Shown in pieces: positions 35,959-44,679 of a DNA stretch of 64,000 nt; position 1 is the first letter of the stretch; every line of letters begins with the position of its first letter. The position numbers and the translations under genes are program-made. The notes under the pieces were generated by a model. It was not told where the DNA came from, did not search any database, and saw nothing but the letters and a program-made list of their open reading frames with translations. This stretch comes from PALSA-894 sp034669145 (lineage in GTDB: Bacteria > Pseudomonadota > Alphaproteobacteria > Rhizobiales > Xanthobacteraceae). The stretch covers positions 62,001-126,000 of the forward strand of contig JAXDNY010000009.1 of the NCBI GenBank assembly GCA_034669145.1, read 5' to 3'.

Positions 35959-38298
35959 CTACTCCGCCGCCTGCTTCCAGCCGGGCGTCGCGTGGCCCTT
36001 CGGCTTCGCCTTGCGCTTGAGCTCGGTGAGGTCCGCGCGGTCGCGCACCGAGTTGCGGAAAATCTGGTCGCGGCCGGGCAGATATTGCGGCGGGCAGTGG
36101 ATATTGGTCGCGCCGTACCAGGCCGCCGCCTTCAGGGTGAAGAACGGATCGACAAGGTGAGGCCTTGCCAGCGCCACGAGGTCGGCCCGGCCGGCTGCCA
36201 CGATGGTGTTGATCTGATCCGCACTCGTGATCGCCCCGACGCACATGGTGGCAAGCCGCGCCTCGTTGCGGATCTGGTCGGAGAACGGCAACTGAAACAT
36301 GCGGCCGTAGATCGGCTCGGCCGCCGGCGTGGTCTGTCCGGTCGACACGTCGATCAGGTCAACTCCGGCGTCCGCAAAGGCACGCGCGACCACGACCGCG
36401 TCGTCGCCGGTCAGGCCGCCCTCCTCCCAGTCGGTCGCCGAGATGCGCACCGACATCGGCTTCTCGTCCGGCCACGCCTTGCGCAGCGCGCGGAAGACGT
36501 CGGTCGGGAAGCGCAGGCGGTTTTCCAGCGTGCCGCCGTATTCGTCGGTGCGCTTGTTGGTGAGCGGCGAGATGAAGCTCGCCAGCAGGTAGCCGTGCGC
36601 GCAGTGCAGTTCGAGCATGTCGAAGCCCGCGCGGTTGCCGCGTTCGGCAGCCTGCACGAAATCCGCGATGACTTGATCCATGTCGGCGCGCGTCATCTCG
36701 CGCGGGACCTGGCTGTCCGGATAGTACGGGATCGGCGAGGCCGAGACGATCGGCCAGGCGCCTTGCGGGAGCGGCTGGTCCATGCCCTCCCACATCAGTC
36801 TGGTGGCGCCCTTGCGCCCCGCGTGACCGAGCTGGAGACAGAACTTCGCGGCCGAGTTGGCATGCACGAAGTCAACGATGCGCCGGTACGCCGCCTCCTG
36901 CGCGTCATTGTAGAGGCCGGTGCAGCCGAGTGTGATCCGCGCATCCGCCGAGACGCAAACCATCTCGGTGAAGATCAACCCGGCGCCGCCGGTGGCGCGG
37001 CTTCCCAGATGCACCAGATGCCAGTCCGTCGGCATGCCGTCGACTGCCGAATACTGGTCCATCGGCGAGACCACGACGCGATTGTTTACCGTCATGCCGC
37101 GCAGCCGGAACGGCTGGAACATCGGCACGGTGGGCTTCACGAGATCCACATCGAAGCCCTGATTGCGCACGTCTTGCGCCACGAGCTTGTCGATCTCGGC
37201 GACGAACTCCGGCGCGCGCAGCGCGAGGTTGTCGTAGGTGATCGCCTTGGAGCGCGTCATCAGGCCGAACGCGAAGCGCGTCGGGTCCATGTCCCAGAAG
37301 CGGCGCACGTGCTCGAACCAGACCAGCGACACGTCGGCCGAATGCTGGGTCTTCTCGACCTCGAGCCGCCGCTCGGTTTCGTAATGGGCGAGCGCACCTT
37401 TCACGTCGCGGCCGCCGACGACCTTGAAAGCCTCGAACAGCGCGATCGCGTCTTCCATCGCGAGCTTGGTGCCCGAGCCGATGGAGAAATGCGCGGTCGC
37501 CTTGGCGTCGCCGATCAGCACGATGTTGTCGTGCGTCCAGCGTTCGCAACGGATGGTCGGGAAGCTGCGCCAGAGCGAGCGGTTGATGATCAGTCTGTGG
37601 CCGGCCAGTTCCTCGGCGAACACGTCTTCGAGGAATTTCGCCGACTGCGCCTCGTCGAGCCTGTCGAGCCCCGCGTGCGTAAATGTCTCGGGATCCGTTT
37701 CCATCACCCAGGTCGATTGCCCGGGCTCGTACTGATAACAGTGCGCGATGAAGATGCCGTGCCCGGTTTCCTTGAAGAAGAACGTGAAGGCGTCGAACGG
37801 GCGCGTCGAGCCCATCCAGGCGAACTTGTTCGGGCGCAGATCGACGCTGGGCTTGAACGCCGCCGCATGCTTCTCGCGGATGCGCGAATTGATGCCGTCC
37901 GCGGCAACGATCAGGTCGGCGTCGCTGGTATCGGAATCGTATTCGGTCTGGAATTTCAGCTCGACGCCCAGCGCGCGGGCGCGTTCATGCAGCAGCCGCA
38001 GCAGTGTGACGCGCGAGCAGCCGCAGAAGCCGTTCCCGCCGACGCGGTGCACCGTGCCCTTGTGGTGGATCTCGATGTCGTCCCAGTAGGCGAAGTTCGC
38101 CGTGATCGCCCGGTAGCTTTCGAGGTCGTACTTCTCGAAGGTCTCGAGCGTCTCGTCGGAGAACACCACGCCGAAGCCGAACGTGTCGTCCGGCCGGTTG
38201 CGCTCATAGACGGTGAGCCGCATTTGCGGCCAGGCCTTCTTCGCCAGGATCGCGAAGTACAGCCCGGCCGGACCGCCGCCAATCACGTCGACTTTCAT
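35959..38298 (-). CDS. abmA: Bifunctional 2-aminobenzoyl-CoA / salicylyl-CoA monooxygenase-reductase
   Basis: A 779-residue fusion. Residues 1-380 form a class A FAD monooxygenase (VDVIGGGPAGLYFAILAKK, DLIVAADGINSRIR, VLIGDAKATAHFSIGSG). From about 395 it is an old-yellow-enzyme-type NADH:flavin reductase barrel (LRGMTVNNRVVVSPM, LQLGHAGRKGATR, YGGTLENRLRFP). This order is that of Azoarcus evansii 2-aminobenzoyl-CoA monooxygenase/reductase, which hydroxylates the ring at C5 and then reduces it; close relatives are named salicylyl-CoA 5-hydroxylase. GGAGG precedes the ATG, with an operator palindrome 22 bases upstream. The CoA ligase gene nearby favours anthranilate. Confidence 0.88.
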   Translation of the reverse strand: MKVDVIGGGPAGLYFAILAKKAWPQMRLTVYERNRPDDTFGFGVVFSDETLETFEKYDLESYRAITANFAYWDDIEIHHKGTVHRVGGNGFCGCSRVTLLRLLHERARALGVELKFQTEYDSDTSDADLIVAADGINSRIREKHAAAFKPSVDLRPNKFAWMGSTRPFDAFTFFFKETGHGIFIAHCYQYEPGQSTWVMETDPETFTHAGLDRLDEAQSAKFLEDVFAEELAGHRLIINRSLWRSFPTIRCERWTHDNIVLIGDAKATAHFSIGSGTKLAMEDAIALFEAFKVVGGRDVKGALAHYETERRLEVEKTQHSADVSLVWFEHVRRFWDMDPTRFAFGLMTRSKAITYDNLALRAPEFVAEIDKLVAQDVRNQGFDVDLVKPTVPMFQPFRLRGMTVNNRVVVSPMDQYSAVDGMPTDWHLVHLGSRATGGAGLIFTEMVCVSADARITLGCTGLYNDAQEAAYRRIVDFVHANSAAKFCLQLGHAGRKGATRLMWEGMDQPLPQGAWPIVSASPIPYYPDSQVPREMTRADMDQVIADFVQAAERGNRAGFDMLELHCAHGYLLASFISPLTNKRTDEYGGTLENRLRFPTDVFRALRKAWPDEKPMSVRISATDWEEGGLTGDDAVVVARAFADAGVDLIDVSTGQTTPAAEPIYGRMFQLPFSDQIRNEARLATMCVGAITSADQINTIVAAGRADLVALARPHLVDPFFTLKAAAWYGATNIHCPPQYLPGRDQIFRNSVRDRADLTELKRKAKPKGHATPGWKQAAE

Positions 38299-38320
38299 GC
38301 TGCCTCCGTCGAGTAATTAT

Positions 38321-38332
38321 TTTAAGCTTAAA
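38321..38332. promoter_or_regulatory. Palindrome TTTAAGCTTAAA, predicted MarR-type operator (site 2)
   Basis: The 12-bp palindrome lies 22 bases before the start of the monooxygenase/reductase gene, and its symmetry extends outward (AATTAT on the left, GCAATTAT on the right). It would overlap the promoter of that gene. Confidence 0.65.
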
Positions 38333-38390
38333 GCAATTATTCCGCAATAGGGGCAACCTCGACCACGCGTGGAATGCTAGGCTTGCGTCG

Positions 38391-38957
38391 ATGGGCATGA
38401 AACAAACTTTGGACGTGATCAATGCGATGGAGACCGATGGCGTCATCGGTTGCTATGCCATCGCGGGCGCCGTTGCGGCCTATAATTACGTTGCGCCGAC
38501 CGTGACGGAAGACTTGGATATCCTGGTTTCGTTCGAAAGCCCGGCCGCGACCTCAAGGTCGGGGCTCATCACGCTCGCTCCTGTTCTGGCTTGGCTCAAG
38601 GGAAAAGGGTACGAGGAGTTCCGGAAGGAAGGCGTGGTGATCGCGGGATGGGCGGTGCAGTTCCTTCCCGTCGCGGACGACCTCGACGCCGAAGCGCTCG
38701 CCAGTGCCGAACAGGTCGACATCCGGATGAGCGGTGATACGGTGACCACTCGCGTTCTGCGTCCGGAGCATCTCGTCGCGGTTGCCTTGCGTGTCGGCCG
38801 GACCAAGGATTTCGTTCGAATCGCGCAGTTCGTTGAGGAAAAGGCGGTCGACATTGCGGCGTTGTGCGCCGTTCTCGACCGCCACAGGCTGAGGCCGCTT
38901 TGGAGCGCATTCTGCGTTCGCTCTGGCATCGCAGATCCTTGCAACCTAAATCGATGA
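38391..38957 (+). CDS. Nucleotidyltransferase-like protein (AbiEii/MenA-type fold), possible toxin
   Basis: A 188-residue protein. CYAIAGAVAAYNYVAPTVTEDLDILVSF resembles the nucleotidyltransferase pattern (G-A-x-A, then the metal-binding T-x-D-L-D), with a helical C-terminal part. Such proteins occur as toxins of type IV-like systems or as stand-alone enzymes. The start is ATG 38391 or 38397. The stop overlaps the start of a small basic protein gene (ATGA), the arrangement of a toxin-antitoxin pair. It lies between the two operator-bearing promoters of the anthranilate island and has no evident catabolic role. Confidence 0.65.
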   Translation: MGMKQTLDVINAMETDGVIGCYAIAGAVAAYNYVAPTVTEDLDILVSFESPAATSRSGLITLAPVLAWLKGKGYEEFRKEGVVIAGWAVQFLPVADDLDAEALASAEQVDIRMSGDTVTTRVLRPEHLVAVALRVGRTKDFVRIAQFVEEKAVDIAALCAVLDRHRLRPLWSAFCVRSGIADPCNLNR

Positions 38958-39148
38958 CGATGAAGAAGGCACCTCCATACCCCGACGTCTCCGACATCCT
39001 CGCGCGCAAGGCGGAGGGGCGGCGCGAGCTCGCGCGGCGGTCGTTCGGCGAGAAAATCTCCGCGATGGAGGTCCTGCGCGAGCGGCTTGCTCCGCTCAAG
39101 CGGGCCCGCGAGGAGCGGCAGGCCCGCAAGGCGCGGGACAAGTCGTGA
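38954..39148 (+). CDS. Small charged protein coupled to the nucleotidyltransferase gene
   Basis: A 64-residue protein, rich in Arg, Lys, Glu and Ala and probably helical: SDILARKAEGRRELARRSF then SAMEVLRERLAPLKRAREER. It overlaps the preceding gene by four bases; a second ATG at 38960 is possible. Similar small proteins are often found beside nucleotidyltransferase genes in alphaproteobacteria, but I know no assigned function. Either the antitoxin or an accessory subunit. Confidence 0.65.
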   Translation: MTMKKAPPYPDVSDILARKAEGRRELARRSFGEKISAMEVLRERLAPLKRAREERQARKARDKS

Positions 39149-39181
39149 GGGCTTGGTTGCAACTGCTTGAAGCTTTGAAAT

Positions 39182-39193
39182 TTTAAGCCTAAA
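39182..39193. promoter_or_regulatory. Near-palindrome TTTAAGCCTAAA, predicted MarR-type operator (site 3)
   Basis: One mismatch from the palindrome at sites 1 and 2, with the right flank GTAATTA resembling that of site 2. It lies 38 bases before the SDR gene that begins the operon containing the MarR gene, so autoregulation is expected. Confidence 0.6.
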
Positions 39194-39230
39194 GTAATTA
39201 CTGGGGAGGCGGCCGGCGGAGGCGGGCCTC

Positions 39231-39992
39231 ATGGCGATCGTCAAAGGACGGCATGCTCTGGTGACCGGCGGCGGGCGCGGCATCGGCCGGGCCATCGCGG
39301 CATCGCTTTCGGGCGCGGGCGCGACGGTCACGGTGCTGGGGCGGCAGGAAGCCGCGCTGAAGGATGCGGTCAGCGCCGGCCATGCCCAGGGCTACGTGGT
39401 GGCGGATGTCACCGACGAGAGCGCGGTCAATGCCGCGGTGAAACAGGCCGTGTCGGAACGCGGCCCGGTCGACATTCTCATTGCGAATGCGGGAAGCGCG
39501 GTGAGCGTTCCGTTCGCGAAGAGCTCGAACGCGCAGTTTCGCGAGATGTTCGATCTCAACGTGATGGGCGTGGTGCATGCGACCCGCGCCGTGCTCGGCG
39601 ACATGACGAAACGTGGCTTCGGCCGCATCGTGGTCAATTCATCCGTGGCGGGCCTTAAGGGCTACGCTTACGTAACCGCCTACTGCATGGCGAAGCATGC
39701 CGTCGTCGGCTTCGTTCGCGCTCTGGCGCAGGAGACGGTGAAGAGCGGCGTCACGGTGAACGCCGTGTGCCCCGGCTACACCGATACCGACCTGGTGCAG
39801 GACGGCTTCGTGCACGTGATGGAGAAGACCGGGCGGACCCGCGAGCAGGCGCTCGCCGCCATGCTGAAGGACAAGCCAATCAGCCGCTTGATCACGCCGG
39901 AGGAAGTGGCCTCGGCGGTGCTCTACCTGTGCTCGCCCGGCGCAAGCGCGATCACCGGCACGACGCTGACCGTCGCGGGCGGAGAGATCTGA
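39231..39992 (+). CDS. SDR-family 3-hydroxyacyl-CoA-type dehydrogenase
   Basis: A 253-residue classical short-chain dehydrogenase. The cofactor motif VTGGGRGIGRAIAASLSG is at residues 11-28, NAGSAVSV follows the NNAG position, the catalytic serine is in VVNSSVAGLKG, and YCMAKHAVVG gives Tyr-x-x-x-Lys. It leads the operon SDR-MarR-ECH-ACAD-ligase-RidA. In the known 2-aminobenzoyl-CoA pathway a dehydrogenase acts on ring-derived hydroxyacyl-CoA, a fitting role. TGATG overlaps the MarR start. GGAGG lies eight bases before the ATG. Confidence 0.88.
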   Translation: MAIVKGRHALVTGGGRGIGRAIAASLSGAGATVTVLGRQEAALKDAVSAGHAQGYVVADVTDESAVNAAVKQAVSERGPVDILIANAGSAVSVPFAKSSNAQFREMFDLNVMGVVHATRAVLGDMTKRGFGRIVVNSSVAGLKGYAYVTAYCMAKHAVVGFVRALAQETVKSGVTVNAVCPGYTDTDLVQDGFVHVMEKTGRTREQALAAMLKDKPISRLITPEEVASAVLYLCSPGASAITGTTLTVAGGEI

Positions 39993-40494
39993 TGGACGAT
40001 CGCGTCATCCCGCTCGACTCCGAGACCAAGGTCGCCGAACGCCCGGCCGATCACGAGGCCGAGCTGCGGCTGTGGCTGCGGCTGCTCACCTGCACGACTC
40101 TGATCGAGGGCGAGGTGCGCCGGCGGTTGCGCGATGAGTTCGACGTGACCCTGCCGCGCTTCGACCTGATGGCGCAGCTCGACAAGGCGCCGACCGGAAT
40201 GACGCTCGGCGAATTGTCCCGGCGGATGATGGTGTCGAACGGCAACGTGACGGGATTGGCCGAGCGGCTCGTCGAGCAGGGCCTGCTCGACCGCCGCGCC
40301 GCGCCGAAGGATCGCCGCGCGCAGATCGTCAGCCTCACGGCGGAAGGCCGCCGCGTGTTCCGCACCATGGCGCGCACGCATGAGGACTGGATCGCTGAGA
40401 TTTTCGCCGGGCTCGATGCGGGCGAGATCGAGCAACTGATGAACCTGCTGGCAAAGACCAAGGCGTCTGCGCGCAACGCCGAACGGGATGCCGA

Positions 40495-40498
<4 letters not shown>
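39992..40498 (+). CDS. MarR-family transcriptional regulator
   Basis: A 168-residue MarR protein. The winged helix is LPRFDLMAQLDKAPTGMTLG then ELSRRMMVSNGNVTGLAERL (recognition helix) and the wing DRRAAPKDRRAQIVSLT. MarR repressors of aromatic pathways are usually released by the CoA thioester of the substrate, so 2-aminobenzoyl-CoA is a candidate effector. It is coupled on both sides (TGATG and ATGA). Three matching palindromes in the island are its likely targets, including its own promoter. Confidence 0.9.
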
Positions 40499-41324
<826 letters not shown>

Positions 41325-41325
<1 letters not shown>

Positions 41326-42515
41326 TGGCGCTCGCCGAAACCCTTACGTGGCCGTTCTTCGAGGAGCATCACCGCCGCTTTGCCGATGAGCTTGCGCGCT
41401 GGGCCGACGCGACGTTGCCCGGCTTGCCGCATGACGACGTCGATGAGGCCTGCCGCGCGCGTGTCGCAGCGCTCGGCAAGGCCGGGTTCTTCAGGGCGTG
41501 TGTGCCGGCCGAATACGGCGGGCTGCATGCGAAGCTCGATGTCCGCACGCTGTGCATCGCGCGCGAGATACTGGCGTTCCGCGACGGGCTCGCGGATTTT
41601 GCGGTCGCCATGCAGGGGCTCGGCACCGGCTCGATCTCGCTCTACGGCACGCCGGAACTGAAAGCTCGCTATCTCCCCAACGTGCGCGACGGCAAAGCGA
41701 TCGCGGCTTTCGCGCTGTCCGAGCCGGAGGCCGGCTCCGATGTCGCCGTGATGGCGACAACGGCCACGCCCGACGGCAATGCGCATGTGCGCATCGACGG
41801 AACGAAGACCTGGATCTCCAACGGCGGCATTGCCGACCATTACGTGGTGTTCGCACGCACCGGCGAAGGCGCGGGCGCGAAGGGTCTCTCGGCCTTCATG
41901 GTCGAGGCCGATACGCCGGGACTGACGATCGCCGAGCGCATCGACGTGATCGCACCGCATCCGCTCGCAACGCTGAAGTTCGACGGCTGCCGTGTCCCGG
42001 TGTCCAACCGGCTCGGCGCGGGAGGCGAAGGCTTCAAGGTCGCGATGGCGACGCTCGATATTTTCCGCGCGACCGTCGGCGCCGCGGCGCTCGGCTTCGC
42101 GCGCCGTGCGCTGCACGAGACCGTCGAGCATGCGGCAACGCGCAACCTGTTCGGCGCCCCGCTTGGCGAGTTGCAGATGACTCAAGGCGCGATCGCCGAC
42201 AGCGCAACCGAGGTCGATGCCGCCGCGCTGCTGGTCTATCGCGCGGCCTGGACCAAGGATAAAGGCGCCGCACGCGTCACCCGCGAAGCCGCGATGGCGA
42301 AGATGTTCGCGACCGAGGCGGCGCAACGCGTGATCGATCGCGCCGTGCAGCTGCATGGCGGGCGCGGCGTCACCAAGGGCGAGAAGGTCGAGGAGCTGTA
42401 TCGCGAGATCCGTGCGCTGCGCATCTACGAAGGCGCGACCGAGGTGCAGAAGATCGTGATCGCACGCGAGGCCTTGAAGAACCGCCCGGCGAAACCGGCG
42501 CTGGCGGCGGAATGA
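41325..42515 (+). CDS. Acyl-CoA dehydrogenase of the anthranilate operon
   Basis: A 396-residue acyl-CoA dehydrogenase. AAFALSEPEAGSDVAVMAT binds FAD and substrate, GTKTWISNGGIADHYVVFA follows, and the catalytic glutamate region reads RIYEGATEVQKIVIAREAL near residue 375. The ATG overlaps the hydratase stop, and the stop overlaps the ligase start. In the pathway it would oxidise a ring-derived saturated or alicyclic acyl-CoA. The long open frame upstream in the same frame is a shadow of the hydratase. Confidence 0.9.
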
Positions 42516-44164
42516 TGGAGCACGTCATGATCCGATCCGGACATGTCGATACCTTCGCGCGGGACAATCTGCCGCCGCGCGAGCAGTGGCCGGAGTTCCG
42601 TTTCACGCTGCCGGAGCTGCAGTATCCGGAGCGGCTCAACTGCGTGAGCCAGTTTGTCGACCGTTGGGTGGCTGGCGGCGACGGCGACCGCGTCGCGATC
42701 GTGTCACCCTACGAGACCTGGACCTACGCGGAGCTTGCCGCGCGCATCAACCGCATCGCCAATGTGCTGACCCGCGACCTCGGGCTCGTGCCGGGCAATC
42801 GCGTGCTGCTGCGCGCACCGAATTCGCCGATGGTGATCGCCTGCTATCTGGCGATTATCAAGGCCGGCGGCGTGACGGTCGCCACCATGCCGCTGTTGCG
42901 CGCCAAGGAGCTGTCGTATGTGGTGGCGAAAGCCAGAATCAAGCTCGCGCTGTGCGACACGCGATTGTTCGACGAGATGGAGAAAACAAGGCCGCTCGCG
43001 CGTGAGCTCGAGCGCATCGTTTATTGGGGTGAAGGCCAGCTTGAAGATCTGATGGCGCGACCGGGCTATGGGAATTTCACCGCCTGCGACACCGCCGCCG
43101 ACGACGTCTGCCTGATCGCGTTCACCTCGGGTACCACCGGCGAGCCGAAAGGCACGATGCATTTCCAGCGCGACATGCTGGCAAGTTGCGACAGTTATTC
43201 GAAATACGTGCTGCAGCCGAACCGCGATGACCGTTTCATTGGCTCGGCACCGCTGGCCTTCACGTTCGGGCTCGGCGGTCATGTGCTGTTCCCGTTCCGC
43301 ATCGGCGCGGCGACGATCCAGCTCGAGAAGGCGCCGCCCGAAGACTTGCTTCCGGCCATCGCAAAATATCGCGCGACGATCTGCTTCACGGCGCCGACCG
43401 CGTACCGCGCGATGCTACCCAAGCTCGGCGAGCACGACATTTCCTCGCTGCGCAAATGCGTCTCGGCCGGCGAGATGCTGCCGAAGGCGACGTTCGACGC
43501 TTGGCACAAGGCGACCGGGCTGAAAATCCTCGACGGCATCGGCGCGACCGAGATGATGCACATCTTCATCGGCTCGCCCGAGAGCGAAATCCGCGCCGGA
43601 TCGACCGGCAAGGCCGTGCCGGGTTACGAGGCGAAGGTAATCGACGATGACGGCCACGAGTGTGCAGCCGGTACCGTGGGTTACCTCGCGGTGCGCGGGC
43701 CGACCGGCTGCCGCTATCTCGCAGACGCGAGGCAGCAGAAATACGTGCAGCACGGCTGGAACGTCACCGGCGACACGTATCTGAAGGATGCCGACGGTTA
43801 CTTCTGGTACCAGGCGCGCTCCGACGACATGATCATCTCGGCCGGCTACAACATCGCCGGGCCGGAAGTAGAGTCCGCGCTGCTGCTGCATCCTGCCGTG
43901 GCGGAATGCGGCGTGGTCGGCGCGCCCGACGAGGAACGCGGCATGATCGTGAAGGCTTACGTGGTGCTGCGCGCGGGACAAAACGGCGACGCCGCGATGA
44001 CCCGCGCCCTGCAAGAACACGTGAAGGCCGCGATCGCGCCCTACAAATATCCGCGCGCGATCGAGTACGTCAGCGCGCTGCCGAAGACACAGACCGGCAA
44101 GCTGCAACGCTTCGAACTGCGCCGAAAGGCGACCGAACAGGCGAGCCGAAAACTCGCGTCGTAG
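42512..44164 (+). CDS. abmG: 2-aminobenzoate-CoA ligase-like AMP-forming ligase
   Basis: A 550-residue adenylate-forming ligase. The ATP motif is IAFTSGTTGEPKGTMHFQRD near residue 210, the A5 region DGIGATEMMHIFIGS, and the C-terminal catalytic lysine is in ALPKTQTGKLQRFELR. The N-terminus (HVDTFARDNLPPREQWPEF) is that of the benzoate/2-aminobenzoate-CoA ligase branch. It would activate anthranilate with ATP and CoA, the first step before the monooxygenase/reductase. The ATG overlaps the dehydrogenase stop (ATGA); internal ATGs at 42515 and 42527 are possible. Confidence 0.88.
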   Translation: MMEHVMIRSGHVDTFARDNLPPREQWPEFRFTLPELQYPERLNCVSQFVDRWVAGGDGDRVAIVSPYETWTYAELAARINRIANVLTRDLGLVPGNRVLLRAPNSPMVIACYLAIIKAGGVTVATMPLLRAKELSYVVAKARIKLALCDTRLFDEMEKTRPLARELERIVYWGEGQLEDLMARPGYGNFTACDTAADDVCLIAFTSGTTGEPKGTMHFQRDMLASCDSYSKYVLQPNRDDRFIGSAPLAFTFGLGGHVLFPFRIGAATIQLEKAPPEDLLPAIAKYRATICFTAPTAYRAMLPKLGEHDISSLRKCVSAGEMLPKATFDAWHKATGLKILDGIGATEMMHIFIGSPESEIRAGSTGKAVPGYEAKVIDDDGHECAAGTVGYLAVRGPTGCRYLADARQQKYVQHGWNVTGDTYLKDADGYFWYQARSDDMIISAGYNIAGPEVESALLLHPAVAECGVVGAPDEERGMIVKAYVVLRAGQNGDAAMTRALQEHVKAAIAPYKYPRAIEYVSALPKTQTGKLQRFELRRKATEQASRKLAS

Positions 44165-44175
44165 GGATCAACACC

Positions 44176-44616
44176 ATGGCACGCAAACCAACACTGTTCG
44201 TCAAGCCGCCGGAAGACGATGAACTCCCGCGCACCTTGCTGCCGCAGGGCTGGCCGCGCCCGCAGGGTTACGCCAATGGCATGACCGCCAAGGGCCGTGT
44301 CGTGATCACCGGCGGCGTCGTCGGCTGGGACGTGATGGGCAATTTTCCCGACACATTCGCCGGCCAGGCGCGGCAGACGTTTTCCAACATCCTGAAAATC
44401 CTCGGCGAGGGCGGCGCCGGACCCGAACATCTCGTGCGGCTGACCTGGTATGTGACCGATCTCGACGAGTACCGGGCAAGCCTCCGGGATCTGGGCCGCG
44501 CGTATCGCGAGACGATCGGCACATACTATCCCGCGATGGCAGTGGTGCAGGTTGTCGGCCTGGTCGAAAAAGCCGCCAAAATCGAGATCGAGGCAACGGC
44601 GGTCGTTCCTGAATAA
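44176..44616 (+). CDS. RidA/YjgF-family protein lacking the canonical arginine
   Basis: A 146-residue RidA-type protein. The C-terminal core YYPAMAVVQVVGLVEKAAKI is recognisable, but the substrate-binding Arg of RidA enamine deaminases (PAR-S-C) is replaced by Met 121. It closes the anthranilate operon 11 bases after the ligase. Opening the reduced 2-aminobenzoyl-CoA ring leaves an enamine that must lose ammonia, and a Rid protein is a sensible catalyst; a CoA ester substrate would not need the Arg that holds a free carboxylate. GGGAT before the ATG is a weak ribosome site. Confidence 0.85.
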   Translation: MARKPTLFVKPPEDDELPRTLLPQGWPRPQGYANGMTAKGRVVITGGVVGWDVMGNFPDTFAGQARQTFSNILKILGEGGAGPEHLVRLTWYVTDLDEYRASLRDLGRAYRETIGTYYPAMAVVQVVGLVEKAAKIEIEATAVVPE

Positions 44617-44679
44617 CCCCATTGCGGCTGCCTCATCCCTCTGTATGACTTGGCGCTCCTGACGCTGGGAGAACGCCGC

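Noticed and set aside
38299..39230. Insertion sequence carrying the nucleotidyltransferase pair
   Set aside because: No transposase, no terminal inverted repeats and no target duplication are visible at either side.
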